This document shows, one piece after another, positions 38,090 through 48,100 of a stretch of DNA of 64,000 nucleotides (the stretch's first letter is position 1; the number at the start of each line of letters is the position of its first letter). Under the pieces are notes generated by a model. That model ran no database searches and was not told where the DNA came from. It worked only from the letters and a program-made list of their open reading frames with translations. The position numbers were made by a program, and so were the translations under genes. Source of the stretch: an uncultured Aquimarina sp. Its GTDB lineage: Bacteria; Bacteroidota; Bacteroidia; Flavobacteriales; Flavobacteriaceae. The stretch lies in assembly GCA_947495425.1 (NCBI GenBank), contig CANLYR010000008.1:85778-149777 (forward strand). The letters are read 5' to 3'.

Positions 38090-39397
38090 TTATGATGTTT
38101 TTTGAAGCATAGTAGCCACCTTTTGTACTTCGTCTAGCACACGAAGCAGGTTACCGCTCCATAACTTTTCAATTTGTGCTTCGGTATAACCTCGTTTCAC
38201 AAGTTCCACGGTTACATTAAAAGTTTCAGAAGCGTCGCTCCAGCCCTCGATCCCGCCACCACCATCAAAATCTGAGCTAATTCCTACGTGGTCGATGCCA
38301 ATTTTATTCACTAAATAATCAATATGATTTACAAAGTCGGATACATCTACCGCTGGCGGTAGGTTGTCTATTTTCTTTATTTTTTCTTTCTTAATTGGGA
38401 TCATTTTTGTGTAGAAGTCATAGTATTTTTCTTTTTCTTCAGCACTTAATTCAGCTATTTCTTTGCGATCACGCCATTGTATACCCATAGAGTCTGCAAT
38501 CTGTTTGGCTATTTCTAACTCTTTTTCATTTCTTTTTTCAAATTTTTCAGTATTCAGATATGAAGTAAAAGCCACCGTTTGTACAACCCCACCATTTTCT
38601 TTTAACCATTGTAGTTGCTCATCGTCTAGGTTTCTACTGTGATCACATAATGCTCTTGCAGATGAATGAGAAGCGATTATCGGTGCTTTGGTGAGTTTGA
38701 TCATCTGCCGCATGGATTCTTTTGATGGATGAGAAACATCAATCATCATCCCGTAGGTGTTCATCTCTACAATCACCTGTTTACCTAAATCACTTACACC
38801 ATTATGAAGCCAAATTCCATCAGCTTCGCCTGTATTAGAATCACAAAGTTGACTATGGCCATTGTGTGACAATGACATATATCGAGCACCCAAGTCATAG
38901 AACTTTTTAACATTAGAAATATCAGTGCCTATAGGATAACCATTTTCGACACCGATCATAGCGACTTTCTTTCCTATTTTATGAATCCTACGTACATCAT
39001 TAGAGGTCAATGCCAGTGCTATTTGATCTGGTGCAATATCATTGGTGAGTTTATGTATCGCTTCAAATTTTGACATTGCGTTTTTATAAGCATTCTCATA
39101 TCCCTGTGGGGTTAGAGAATCCTGACCGGTATACACAATAAACCAGGCAACGTCTAATCCACCTTTTTTCATTTTTGGCAATGTAATTTGCGAAGTGAGA
39201 TCCTGAGTATAATTAATTGAATCTGTAAAGTTTTTTACATTAATATCGCAGTGTGTATCTAGTGTAATGACATTATTATGAATTTTTTTGGCTATGGACA
39301 TTAACTGATCTTCTGTCATAATTTCTTTTTTTGAATTTTCTTGTTTACAAGAGGTGAAAAATAAACTAAGAGTTAGAAATAATGCGAAATATTTCAT
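38090..39397 (-). CDS. Membrane dipeptidase (peptidase M19) lipoprotein
   Basis: A 435-residue protein with a lipobox (FFTSCKQEN, Cys17). It has M19 metal ligands: LDTHCDIN near residue 49 (HxD), a glutamate in VENGYPIG, IDVSHPS near residue 217 and IIASHSSARALCDHSRN near residue 238. C-terminal HVGISSDFDGGG completes the family. Renal-dipeptidase-type enzymes cleave dipeptides, including those with a D-residue. It converges on folK-dNK, with no clear terminator in the 114-base gap. Confidence 0.93.
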   Translation of the reverse strand: MKYFALFLTLSLFFTSCKQENSKKEIMTEDQLMSIAKKIHNNVITLDTHCDINVKNFTDSINYTQDLTSQITLPKMKKGGLDVAWFIVYTGQDSLTPQGYENAYKNAMSKFEAIHKLTNDIAPDQIALALTSNDVRRIHKIGKKVAMIGVENGYPIGTDISNVKKFYDLGARYMSLSHNGHSQLCDSNTGEADGIWLHNGVSDLGKQVIVEMNTYGMMIDVSHPSKESMRQMIKLTKAPIIASHSSARALCDHSRNLDDEQLQWLKENGGVVQTVAFTSYLNTEKFEKRNEKELEIAKQIADSMGIQWRDRKEIAELSAEEKEKYYDFYTKMIPIKKEKIKKIDNLPPAVDVSDFVNHIDYLVNKIGIDHVGISSDFDGGGGIEGWSDASETFNVTVELVKRGYTEAQIEKLWSGNLLRVLDEVQKVATMLQKTS

Positions 39398-39476
39398 GTG
39401 GTTTTGATTTTTGTTGTTGGTATTCGGTAGTTAAACTTACAAAACAAATTTTAGATGAGATCTTAATAAAAATAAA

Positions 39477-39504
39477 ACTGCCCGAAAATTGGTTTTCGGG
39501 CAGT
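39477..39504 (-). terminator. Terminator after the M43 metalloprotease gene
   Basis: ACTGCCCGAAAA (39477-39488) pairs perfectly with TTTTCGGGCAGT (39493-39504), a 12-bp stem with a 4-base loop. On the minus strand it is followed by TTTATTTTTA. Confidence 0.88.
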
Positions 39505-39528
39505 ACACAAAAATTTATGAAATAAATT

Positions 39529-41742
39529 TTAGTTTTTAATTAGCTTTTTATTTGTTGTGCCTTCATTTCCTTCAATAATAACGAAATACACTCCCTTACT
39601 TAGACGACTGGTGTCGTAGGTTGTCGTTTCGATATTAGTAGTTAAAGCATCCACTTTTTTTCCTAAGAAATCTGTTATGGTAATGGATACAGATTCGCCA
39701 GTTCTTGATGTTCTTGGGTAGTGTATACTTAATAATCCAGATGTTATCGGATTTGGAAAAATGCTAATATTTTCAGCAGGAATACTACTAATATTATTAT
39801 CATCAAGATCATCAGCATCTACATTGTCAGTACTTCCAGAGGTTATGTTAATATTATCGATTGCCATATCACTTCTGTAACTTGATCCTGTGGTGCCTTT
39901 GAGTTGTAATTTTATCGTAATGCCACTATATCCTGATAAGCTTACAGTTTGTGAATACCAGCTATTACCTTTGTCTCCGCTTTGATTCCAGATCGTAGTC
40001 CATGAACTACCGTCATCAATAGAAGCTCTCATTTCGAGAGTTCCCATGTTTGATCCATACATGTGGTAATCAAAACTAAGTTCGGCATTCGTTTCATTGA
40101 TCAAATCAATACAAGGACTGGTTAATAAGGCTATTTTATTAGGAAACCCTGTTCCGTTACCTGAAGCTTCGGTGAATATATAATTATTTCCTTCAGTCGG
40201 AGCCGAAGGGCCAGTGCTTGATGATGGAGTGGTATTACTATCCAATGACCAATCTATATCATCATTGGTTTCCTGAGTCCATGATCCAAAATCGGGTTCG
40301 AATCCTTTTTTGTAAGGAAAACTTGTGATACCATTACACGCACTAGGAGGGTTTGTTGATGTTGATGCGATTTTTATATTATCGATAGCTAAATCACTTC
40401 TCCAGCTACTACCAGTGGTTCCCTTAAACCGTATTTTGACAACAGAACCAGCATATGCTGCCAAATTTACTGTTGCTTGATTCCATGTATCTCCTTTATT
40501 TCCGTTTTGAGACCAGATCGAACTATAAGACCCATCATCATTAGTGCTTATGAGTACTTCTATAGTCCCCATGTCGGTTCCTAACATGTGGTAACCAAAT
40601 TCTAGTGATAAGCCAGATTCATTACTCAGATCAAAACAAGGACTGTCTAATATCGCAACTTTATTCGGACTCCCGGGTAGTGATACGTTTGTAGAAGCTT
40701 CGGTATACAGATAATAAGAACCATTTTGACCAGTAGAAGGACCGGTTCCTGTAGAAGGAGTTCCCCCGGAATCTCTGGTCCAGTCTATATTATCGCCAGG
40801 TGCATTATTCCAATTGCCAAAACCGGATTCAAAACTTTCACTGTAAGGAAAATTACTAATGTTGGTACATTCAGCAGGCGGGTTTGTTGAATTCAATAAA
40901 TATGCGCGGTCAGATTCTAAGGAAACTACGATTGCATTTTGCTGCTGACTAGTAAAACCACCTGTACGGCAACTTTTGCGAGTATATGACATTACATTTC
41001 TAGTATCAGGCTGATATCGATCCCCATTAGCATCTGTAGCAGAGCCAGTATAGTTACAACTAGAATTTACAAGGCTGCTAAGTCTTGGGTCTGCAGGTGT
41101 ATCACAGAAAAAATCTCCGGCATTATTACAATTCGTACGGCGTACCAATTCTCTACCATTAGATGTAGAGTGCGTATGAAGTATTGAGAAATAATGTCCT
41201 AATTCGTGAGCAGATGTAGATCCATTTTGAGAACACGATGCATCCAGAATAGCTCGATTTCCTGTGCCTGGAAATTTTGCAAATCCACATATGGTAGAGC
41301 TTCCTGAGGTGACTTCGGTAAAATAAAAAATGTTGATAGCTTCATCGACTTCATACTGTGCTAGTTGACTGTCATTATTTTTGTTAAAAGAAGGGTTCCA
41401 GCTGCTGTTATCTATAAATCGCGTTGGTCCATATGCATAAAATGAAATATTCATAGGGGCATAAGTTGCATTAAGTTCGTCCATTACGTTTTGAATCTCT
41501 GAACTCGATACTGCAGGAGATCCTCCACTTGAAGTACGAGAAACATGATGTTGTACGGGGAGTGATGCAGGAGTAGATAATGCTTTAGCATTAGAAATCG
41601 ATTTAAGTCTCTTGGCCATAAAAGTGCCATAATCTTTGGGTGGTTCTGCGCCACATTCTATGTTTTCTTGAGAGAATCCAAACCTTATTGTAGTCAATAC
41701 CATAATGGTAAATAAGGCTAGTAGTTTTTTCTTTGTTTCCAT
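39529..41742 (-). CDS. Secreted M43-like zinc metalloprotease with T9SS sorting domain
   Basis: A 737-residue protein with a signal peptide. The zinc site HELGHYFSILH (H179, E180, H183, H189) is a metzincin HExxHxxGxxH in which the usual glycine is serine. A Met-turn NVMSYT follows. Two related domains of about 160 residues (each with DIDW...PSTGTGPS, GSNMGTLEM-type strands and TGSS.RSDLAIDNI) resemble MAM/concanavalin-like modules. The C-terminus ISIFPNPITSGLLSI, ending KGVYFVIIEGN and KKLIKN, is a type A T9SS signal. It is probably an extracellular protein degrader. Confidence 0.9.
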   Translation of the reverse strand: METKKKLLALFTIMVLTTIRFGFSQENIECGAEPPKDYGTFMAKRLKSISNAKALSTPASLPVQHHVSRTSSGGSPAVSSSEIQNVMDELNATYAPMNISFYAYGPTRFIDNSSWNPSFNKNNDSQLAQYEVDEAINIFYFTEVTSGSSTICGFAKFPGTGNRAILDASCSQNGSTSAHELGHYFSILHTHSTSNGRELVRRTNCNNAGDFFCDTPADPRLSSLVNSSCNYTGSATDANGDRYQPDTRNVMSYTRKSCRTGGFTSQQQNAIVVSLESDRAYLLNSTNPPAECTNISNFPYSESFESGFGNWNNAPGDNIDWTRDSGGTPSTGTGPSTGQNGSYYLYTEASTNVSLPGSPNKVAILDSPCFDLSNESGLSLEFGYHMLGTDMGTIEVLISTNDDGSYSSIWSQNGNKGDTWNQATVNLAAYAGSVVKIRFKGTTGSSWRSDLAIDNIKIASTSTNPPSACNGITSFPYKKGFEPDFGSWTQETNDDIDWSLDSNTTPSSSTGPSAPTEGNNYIFTEASGNGTGFPNKIALLTSPCIDLINETNAELSFDYHMYGSNMGTLEMRASIDDGSSWTTIWNQSGDKGNSWYSQTVSLSGYSGITIKLQLKGTTGSSYRSDMAIDNINITSGSTDNVDADDLDDNNISSIPAENISIFPNPITSGLLSIHYPRTSRTGESVSITITDFLGKKVDALTTNIETTTYDTSRLSKGVYFVIIEGNEGTTNKKLIKN

Positions 41743-41967
41743 GAGTTTGTGTTTAGTTAGTGATTCGTTGTAAGAACGTATCTTGTATTTATAAAGACGT
41801 AAATTAACACAAATACCCCCAGTAGTCTTTCTATTTTATGTTAAAAATTTAACATAAAACAAGGAGTTGTCAGGAGATGTTTTAATACCATGGAGGTGTA
41901 AAATTTTATTAGGTAATCGCGATTTAAATGCTTCGAAGACTTATAAGAGGTGCTTTAGGTATACAAT

Positions 41968-42501
41968 CTATGGTCTAAATTTATTGTACAAATCCCAAAC
42001 CACAACCCCCGTACTTACTGAAATATTTAAAGAATGTTTGCTTCCAAACTGTGGAATCTCGATTACGCTGTCGCTTTCTGAAACGACTTCTTGTTGTATG
42101 CCTTTTACCTCATTCCCGAAGATAATAGCATATTTTTGATTGCGTTCTGGTGTAAAATCATTTAGTAAGGTAGCATTTTCAGCCTGTTCTATAGAAAGAA
42201 TTTTTACATTTTTGGATCTAAGGCTCTTAATAAGCGCTAAGGTGTCTTCTTGATGTTCCCAGGCAACTGTATCTGTTGCGCCAAGTGCAGTTTTTTGTAT
42301 GTCTTTGTGTGGCGGTTTGGCGGTGATTCCACAGAGGTATATTTTTTCTATCAAAAAAGCATCGGCAGTTCTAAAAACAGAGCCAATGTTATTTAAACTT
42401 CGAATATTATCTAAAATAATAAGCAAAGGTGTTTTATCAGCAGCTCTAAATTCTGCTATGGTTTTGCGATCAAGCTCGCTGTTTTTGAGTTTCCTAGTCA
42501 T
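41968..42501 (-). CDS. SpoU/TrmH family RNA 2'-O-methyltransferase
   Basis: A 177-residue SPOUT methyltransferase. Motif 1 is LDNIRSLNNIGSVFRTADAF, motif 2 is IIFGNEVKGIQQEVV and motif 3 is IEIPQFGSKHSLNISVSTGVVVWDLY, all of which form the trefoil-knot AdoMet site. The target is a tRNA or rRNA ribose, which cannot be fixed from the sequence. Its length is short, with no extra RNA-binding domain. It lies between the metalloprotease and four-helix-bundle genes, all minus strand. Confidence 0.92.
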   Translation of the reverse strand: MTRKLKNSELDRKTIAEFRAADKTPLLIILDNIRSLNNIGSVFRTADAFLIEKIYLCGITAKPPHKDIQKTALGATDTVAWEHQEDTLALIKSLRSKNVKILSIEQAENATLLNDFTPERNQKYAIIFGNEVKGIQQEVVSESDSVIEIPQFGSKHSLNISVSTGVVVWDLYNKFRP

Positions 42502-42572
42502 TTTTAGTAAGCAGTTTTTAGTAAGCAGTATGCGGTTTGATTTTGCGATACTGTTTACTGCTATGTAATTAG

Positions 42573-42941
42573 TTATTCGTTGACTCCAAATTTGTTGGGG
42601 TTATCGATTGTATAATTGATTAGACTTCTAACTTCAAGAGGCAATGAATTAAGTGATTTGAATGTTGGTTGATCTATATATTTACATGCTAATGAAAATT
42701 CGAGCCAAGTTTGAGTTTCAAAATTTTCAGCATTACTATCTATAAGTTTGCTGATAAAATGTTTAGAGTACTTCCTTTTTCTATACGATTCTGAGATATT
42801 TGCTGTAACACTTCTTGATGTTTTTCTTATTTGACCAGTTAGCGTGTTAGTTTCTTCTTTGGGGAAACGTTTAGTAACTTCAAAAAATTTCATTGCTAAA
42901 TTAAATGATTTTTTGTAGGCCGATAAGTTTTTAAAATCCAT
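42573..42941 (-). CDS. Four-helix bundle protein (23S rRNA intervening-sequence type)
   Basis: A 122-residue protein from ATG 42941 (MDFKNLSAYKKSFNLAMKFF, the normal start for this family); the upstream 20 residues are not family-like. Helical features KRFPKEETNTLTGQIRKTSRSVTANISESYRKR and LIDSNAENFETQTWLEFSLACKYI match the S23 ribosomal protein / IVP fold. Members are often found as orphan genes outside rRNA. Its function is unknown. It is upstream of the spoU-type gene. Confidence 0.87.
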   Translation of the reverse strand: MDFKNLSAYKKSFNLAMKFFEVTKRFPKEETNTLTGQIRKTSRSVTANISESYRKRKYSKHFISKLIDSNAENFETQTWLEFSLACKYIDQPTFKSLNSLPLEVRSLINYTIDNPNKFGVNE

Positions 42942-43182
42942 AATAGTATTGATGTATGTTTCCAAAGGTATAATTTTCTTATTATTAATTGCTAGATACA
43001 TTAATTAAGAAAGGCTTCTTTTTTTGAATAGGATCTAATTTCAAAATTACCCACTGCCTACTGCCAACTAAAAACTGCCCACTTAAAAGAATTGTGAATA
43101 ACATTGAATAACTCCTAGAGGTTACATTTTAGAAAAAATAGAAGAATAGCTACTTTAGCCTGATTCATAAACTATAGGCCAA

Positions 43183-45810
43183 ATGGCAGCAAAAACCGAG
43201 AAGAAAGTAACACCATTGATGAAACAGTACAATGCGATTAAGGCAAAGTATCCTGATGCATTGTTATTGTTTAGAGTTGGAGATTTTTATGAAACGTTTG
43301 GTGAAGATGCTATAAAAACTGCTGCTATTCTTAATATTGTTCAAACTAAAAGAGGTAATGGCAGTGATCAGGAAACGGCATTGGCTGGTTTTCCTCATCA
43401 TTCGTTAAATACCTATTTACCAAAACTGGTTAAAGCTGGAGAACGCGTTGCGATTTGTGATCAACTTGAAGATCCCAAACAAACCAAGACCATTGTAAAA
43501 CGCGGGGTAACCGAATTAGTAACTCCCGGGGTAGCATTAAATGATGAGGTTTTGCAGAGTAAGACCAATAATTTTTTATGTGCGCTACATTATGGTAAAA
43601 AAATAATAGGAATTGCTTTTTTGGATGTTTCTACCGGAGAGTTTCTAACCGCACAGGGCGATGTAGCACACATAGATAAGTTGATACAAAATTTTAGTCC
43701 AAGTGAAGTGCTAATTACAAAACCTAAGAAGCAAGCTTTTTATGAAGATTTTGGGCAAGATAATCATGTTTTTTTTCTTGAAGATTGGTTCTTTAAAATT
43801 GATTATGCGAATGATACATTAAATACTCATTTTGGAACGAAGACCTTAAAAGGTTTTGGGATTGACCATCTAAACGAAGGGATTATCGCAGCTGGAGTGA
43901 TTCTACATTACTTAGGTGAAACGCAACATCATAAGTTACAACACATCACCGCTATCCAACGTATTGCTGAAGACCAGTATATCTGGATGGATCGTTTCAC
44001 GATTCGCAATCTAGAACTATATCATGCCAATGCAACACATGCAGTAACACTATTAGATGTTATCGATAAGACCATTTCGCCAATGGGTGGGCGTACCTTA
44101 AAACGATGGTTGGCGTTACCCCTAAAGGATATATCCGGTATCCATAAACGTCATGAGGTAGTTCAATACTTTTCGGATAACGATACCTTGCATCAAAAGA
44201 TCAGACACCAAATCAAACAGATTGGAGATATTGAGCGATTGATTTCTAAAATAGCAACAGGAAAAGTGAGTCCTCGCGAAGTGATTCAACTTAAAAATTC
44301 CCTAGAGGCTATCGTTCCCATAAAGTCACAAGCATCAAATAGTGATAATGATGCTTTAAAAGTGATAGGAGATACCCTTAATGATTGCGAATTACTTCGC
44401 AGTAAGATTAAAGAAACACTTAACGAAGAAGCTCCTGTTAATATTCTCAAAGGTAATACTATCGCAAGTGGATTTTTGGATGAACTGGATGAGTTACGTG
44501 CTATTGCATTTTCTGGTAAAGACTACTTAGATAAGATGTTGGAGCGTGAAACTGAAGCTACGGGTATAACTTCGTTGAAAATCGCATCAAATAATGTTTT
44601 TGGATATTACATTGAGGTTAGAAATACACATAAAGATAAAGTACCAGATACTTGGATACGTAAACAAACTCTGGTAAGTGCAGAACGATATATCACCGAG
44701 GAACTTAAAGAATATGAAGCCAAAATCCTTGGGGCAGAAGAAAAAATTCTTGCTCTGGAGCAACAGTTATTTAATGATTTGGTGCTTTGGATGAATGAAT
44801 ATATAAAACCTGTACAACTAAACGCTACTCTAATTGGTCAGTTGGATTGTTTGTGTTCTTTTACACAACTTGCGCAAGAAAACGGATATGTTCGTCCTTT
44901 AATAGATGAATCTTATGATTTAGAAATTAAAAACGGCCGCCATCCTGTGATCGAAAAGCAGTTGCCTCCCGGCGAGCAGTATATTACTAATGATGTACAG
45001 TTAGACCGAGAACAACAACAGATGATTATGATTACCGGACCTAATATGAGTGGTAAATCTGCAATATTAAGACAAACAGCATTAATCGTACTTTTAGCAC
45101 AGATGGGATGTTTTGTTCCGGCTTCAGCAGCCAAAATAGGTGTGGTCGATAAAATATTTACAAGGGTAGGAGCAAGCGATAATATCTCAATGGGCGAATC
45201 TACTTTTATGGTAGAAATGAATGAAACGGCAAGTATTCTTAATAATATATCAGATCGAAGTTTGGTATTGCTCGATGAGATTGGTCGAGGGACAAGTACT
45301 TATGATGGAATTTCGATTGCCTGGGCAATTAGTGAGTTTTTACATGAACACCCTGCAAAACCCAAAACATTATTTGCTACTCACTATCATGAGCTTAATG
45401 AGATGTGTGAAACCTTTGAACGCATCAAAAATTATAATGTATCGGTCAAAGAACTTAAAAATACAGTACTTTTTTTGCGTAAGTTGGTCCCTGGAGGAAG
45501 CGAGCATAGCTTTGGGATACATGTTGCAAAAATGGCAGGAATGCCACAGCAAGTATTACACAGGGCTAATAAGATGCTTAAAAAACTTGAAAAATCACAT
45601 AGCAGTTCTGCGCTTACCGATAAAATCAAAGGAATGCAGGAAGAAGATGAATTGCAACTAAGCTTCTTTAATTTAGATGATCCGCTACTAGAACAGATTA
45701 AAGAAGAAATTTTGGATATCGACATTAATACACTTACTCCTGTAGAAGCATTAATGAAACTTAATGAGATTAAACGCATGCTAACCAGAAAGAAAGCATC
45801 CAAGGTGTAG
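43183..45810 (+). CDS. mutS: DNA mismatch repair protein MutS
   Basis: An 875-residue protein, full length. The N-terminal mismatch-binding FYE motif is [14 protein letters not shown] near residues 30-43. The connector, lever and clamp domains are in order. The C-terminal ATPase has Walker [14 protein letters not shown], the DNIS motif [15 protein letters not shown], Walker [17 protein letters not shown] and the final helix-turn-helix [15 protein letters not shown]. It recognises mispairs and recruits MutL. The gene is followed by the tRNA operon. Confidence 0.97.
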   Translation: MAAKTEKKVTPLMKQYNAIKAKYPDALLLFRVGDFYETFGEDAIKTAAILNIVQTKRGNGSDQETALAGFPHHSLNTYLPKLVKAGERVAICDQLEDPKQTKTIVKRGVTELVTPGVALNDEVLQSKTNNFLCALHYGKKIIGIAFLDVSTGEFLTAQGDVAHIDKLIQNFSPSEVLITKPKKQAFYEDFGQDNHVFFLEDWFFKIDYANDTLNTHFGTKTLKGFGIDHLNEGIIAAGVILHYLGETQHHKLQHITAIQRIAEDQYIWMDRFTIRNLELYHANATHAVTLLDVIDKTISPMGGRTLKRWLALPLKDISGIHKRHEVVQYFSDNDTLHQKIRHQIKQIGDIERLISKIATGKVSPREVIQLKNSLEAIVPIKSQASNSDNDALKVIGDTLNDCELLRSKIKETLNEEAPVNILKGNTIASGFLDELDELRAIAFSGKDYLDKMLERETEATGITSLKIASNNVFGYYIEVRNTHKDKVPDTWIRKQTLVSAERYITEELKEYEAKILGAEEKILALEQQLFNDLVLWMNEYIKPVQLNATLIGQLDCLCSFTQLAQENGYVRPLIDESYDLEIKNGRHPVIEKQLPPGEQYITNDVQLDREQQQMIMITGPNMSGKSAILRQTALIVLLAQMGCFVPASAAKIGVVDKIFTRVGASDNISMGESTFMVEMNETASILNNISDRSLVLLDEIGRGTSTYDGISIAWAISEFLHEHPAKPKTLFATHYHELNEMCETFERIKNYNVSVKELKNTVLFLRKLVPGGSEHSFGIHVAKMAGMPQQVLHRANKMLKKLEKSHSSSALTDKIKGMQEEDELQLSFFNLDDPLLEQIKEEILDIDINTLTPVEALMKLNEIKRMLTRKKASKV

Positions 45811-46031
45811 TGAAGCTCTATTTTGAAAATCTGTTTTTTACAAGTAGTCAAAAAGAGTAAGTTAAACAAATCTCCTTTGTATAATGAGATCTGACTTAAT
45901 TTTTTATTCGTGTTATGATTTCGGTTTAGAACATATTCTAAGGCTTTTTTTGCTCCAAGAGATAATTTTAGTCTTAGTTTTTTGAAATTCTGTTAATTAG
46001 AATAATTTTTTATTCTTTTTATAAAAAAGAC

Positions 46032-46061
46032 TTTGGTATTCTTAGAATTGTTTTAAATTTG
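46032..46061 (+). promoter_or_regulatory. Promoter of the tRNA operon
   Basis: TTTG at 46032-46035, an 18-base spacer and TAAATTTG at 46054-46061 match the Bacteroidota promoter, about 39 bases before the degenerate tRNA-Gly copy. Confidence 0.72.
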
Positions 46062-46099
46062 CATCCGCAATAACGTATTGCGAAGTTCTTAAAATGACT

Positions 46100-46155
46100 G
46101 CGAAAGTAGCTCAGGGGTAGCGCATCATCCGCCCGAGGCGGATATGGGTCGCATC
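46100..46155 (+). pseudogene. Degenerate tRNA-Gly copy
   Basis: Bases 46100-46120 are identical to the first 21 bases of the intact tRNA-Gly at 46209, covering the acceptor 5' strand and D arm. The anticodon arm is replaced by a perfect 7-bp stem (46127-46133 with 46137-46143) around CGA, and the T arm and acceptor 3' strand are missing (it ends in GTCGCATCATTT). It cannot form a cloverleaf, so it is a partial duplicate or remnant within the same transcript. Confidence 0.75.
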
Positions 46156-46208
46156 ATTTTTTTAATGATATGACGTGTATTAATGCTCTTGATGTATAGT
46201 AGTAAACT

Positions 46209-46280
46209 GCGAAAGTAGCTCAGGGGTAGAGCATCACCTTGCCAAGGTGGGGGTCGCGGGTTCAAATCCCGTCTTTCGCT
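46209..46280 (+). tRNA. tRNA-Gly (GCC)
   Basis: A full cloverleaf: acceptor GCGAAAG with CTTTCGC, D arm GCTCAGGGGTAGAGC, anticodon loop TTGCCAA with anticodon GCC, and T arm GCGGGTTCAAATCCCGT. The CCA end is not encoded. It is 17 bases upstream of tRNA-Leu in the same transcript. Confidence 0.96.
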
Positions 46281-46297
46281 CTGAAATAAAATACCAA

Positions 46298-46381
46298 GCT
46301 GAAGTGGTGGAATTGGTAGACACGTTGGACTTAAAATCCAATGTCCATTAGGACGTACGGGTTCAAGTCCCGTCTTCAGTA
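46298..46381 (+). tRNA. tRNA-Leu (TAA)
   Basis: An 84-base class II tRNA: acceptor GCTGAAG with CTTCAGT (one G-U at the first pair), D arm with TGGTAGAC, anticodon loop CTTAAAA with anticodon TAA, an extended variable arm (TGTCCATTAGGACGT), and T arm GGGTTCAAGTCCC. The CCA end is not encoded. An 11-bp terminator follows. Confidence 0.96.
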
Positions 46382-46388
46382 CTTAAGC

Positions 46389-46425
46389 AAACCCCTTGAT
46401 TTATCAAGGGGTTTCTTTGTTTTTT
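46389..46425 (+). terminator. Terminator of the tRNA operon
   Basis: AAACCCCTTGA (46389-46399) pairs perfectly with TCAAGGGGTTT (46404-46414) around a TTTA loop, followed by CTTTGTTTTTT. It marks the end of the conserved block; accessory DNA follows. Confidence 0.9.
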
Positions 46426-47181
46426 ATAAATAGTTTATTTTAAAATTCATTCAAAGTTGAATCTTTGGGTAAAACATAGGTAAAACATCTGCTAGATTAA
46501 ATGATGTGTGATTTTGAAAAAGTTTAACTATAAATTGACCAAATTATAAGGGTGCTTCTTCAATTTTGAACAACCAATTCTTTTCTATTTGTTATCTACA
46601 TCATGGAACTCAAGTTTCAATTTTCTTTTATCCCAATACATTAAATCACTTAATAGTTCATTTTCCAAGGAGTGGATATGCTTTTATAAGATTTCTAGAC
46701 TAACTGTAGAATAACATTATTTTTGTCATATACTTTTGTACTTATATGATTAAGGAGCTATAAATTAACTTCATTATAAAACAAGAAGGATTTAAGTAAA
46801 TCTCAATAGAAAAAAGTAATCGAAAAAACTCCGCCTTTTTTAAAGTTTTTTATTTTATCAAAACAGGGAAAAAAATTAGTTTCTTTTTCTAATTTGTGCT
46901 ACTTAGCACAAAAATGCATTACTTAATAGTTACAAAATAATACAGAATTTGGGAGTTAAAAAAGAATTTTATGGAAACCCGTAAGCTATAATTTTAGTGA
47001 TCCTGTATTGCTTGAAAAATTGTGGTAAAACCGTAATTAAAATTGCTTTATATGTATTAATTTTAACCCAATTCATTTTTAATCAGCTAAACTTGAATTT
47101 GACGTAAATTATTTCGGAAATAGAATAAATGACTTTATTGAAATTATATCTTTACGATACTAATTGTAAAAACTTAACGTC
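46426..47181. other. Intergenic, AT-rich, no supported gene
   Basis: This 756-base segment after the tRNA terminator holds no plus-strand frame with family features. A short minus-strand frame around 46591-46683 could encode about 30 residues reading HIHSLENELLSDLMYWDKRK, which looks protein-like but has no start. TATCTTTA near 47147 may be a -7 box for the lipoprotein that follows. Confidence 0.5.
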
Positions 47182-47337
47182 ATGAAAACTATTTTCTGTT
47201 TTTTATTTATCATTTTTATTTCACTTGGATTTTTAAGTTGTGAAGTCGAATCAACTGATGATGAAATATCAAATTTAGAGTTAGTACAAATAGATAAAGA
47301 GGATGCGGGAGCTATCGGAGATCGAGGAAAAAAATAA
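47182..47337 (+). CDS. Small lipoprotein of unknown function
   Basis: A 51-residue product, MKTIFCFLFIIFISLGFLSC plus an acidic tail ending in DKEDAGAIGDRGKK. The lipobox LSC puts the lipidated cysteine at residue 20. Small Asp/Glu-rich lipoproteins of this form are common in Bacteroidota. Its 3' end overlaps the start of the four-TM gene by 35 bases, which implies translational coupling. The gene was identified by its signal peptide and has no recognised family. Confidence 0.55.
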   Translation: MKTIFCFLFIIFISLGFLSCEVESTDDEISNLELVQIDKEDAGAIGDRGKK

Positions 47338-48100
47338 AAAAACAAATAAACATTCATTACTATTTTCAGTAATATTGGTATTTTTTATAATACTCACTTT
47401 TGCAACACCGTTTCTACAGGTCTTTTTTCCTGTTAGAAGCCAAGCTGTTATTGAAGCAACAGAATTATACGAGAGAGTCGAGAAATCAAGATCAGATATT
47501 GAGGAAAAGCTAACAACTTTATTAATCGATTTTCAATCCAAAAAAATTGACTTAGATTATCTGGAAGCTGAAGTAGATAAACATATTCCAATATTAAATA
47601 AACTAGAAAAAGAATCAGAGACCTTATATTTATCTTTAAATCAAACAAAAAACAAGGAAAAGGTCTTTGGTTTTAGAACATCGAAAGTTTTTTTCGCAAA
47701 TTTAGGAATGCCTTTGGTTTCCGTTTTCTTAGGTTTTTTTCTTTTATTTCTTTTTTTTAAAGAAGAAGATCTTTTTTTTAGAAAAGTAATATTTGCATTT
47801 AGTTTTGTCGGAATGATAACAGGGTTATTTTATTTAGTTTGGGTTTTTTATCCGAAAGGAGATTTACCTGAAAGTGCATATATAACTATACAATTACTGT
47901 TATCCACTGTTGGTGCCTTAACTGCTACAATTGCAGGGAAATATTTCTTCGCTTTATCTCAAATAGAACTTAAGTTAAAAATTCAGGATTTATTAAGTTT
48001 TATCTCAAGAGATATCAAAAGAAAATATATCAGTAAACAAGATCGACCAGAATTTATTAGCGATTATTTAGGTGAAATTAAAAAATTATCACAAAAATGA
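47303..48100 (+). CDS. Four-TM membrane protein with periplasmic coiled coil, unknown
   Basis: A 265-residue protein. Predicted membrane segments are about 19-41, 131-152, 162-183 and 191-214. Residues about 47-118 form a heptad-rich coiled coil (IEATELYERVEKSRSDIEEK; LDYLEAEVDKHIPILNKLEK). The C-terminal 50 residues are charged and cytosolic or periplasmic. The start overlaps the lipoprotein gene and its stop overlaps the next gene by 4 bases. No family is recognised. The arrangement suggests an envelope complex, possibly accessory or defensive, but that is conjecture. Confidence 0.65.
   Translation: MRELSEIEEKNKKTNKHSLLFSVILVFFIILTFATPFLQVFFPVRSQAVIEATELYERVEKSRSDIEEKLTTLLIDFQSKKIDLDYLEAEVDKHIPILNKLEKESETLYLSLNQTKNKEKVFGFRTSKVFFANLGMPLVSVFLGFFLLFLFFKEEDLFFRKVIFAFSFVGMITGLFYLVWVFYPKGDLPESAYITIQLLLSTVGALTATIAGKYFFALSQIELKLKIQDLLSFISRDIKRKYISKQDRPEFISDYLGEIKKLSQK

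Noticed and set aside
46591..46683. Minus-strand frame giving about 30 residues (HIHSLENELLSDLMYWDKRK)
   Set aside because: Protein-like composition but no start codon, no upstream frame and too short. It could be a gene remnant.
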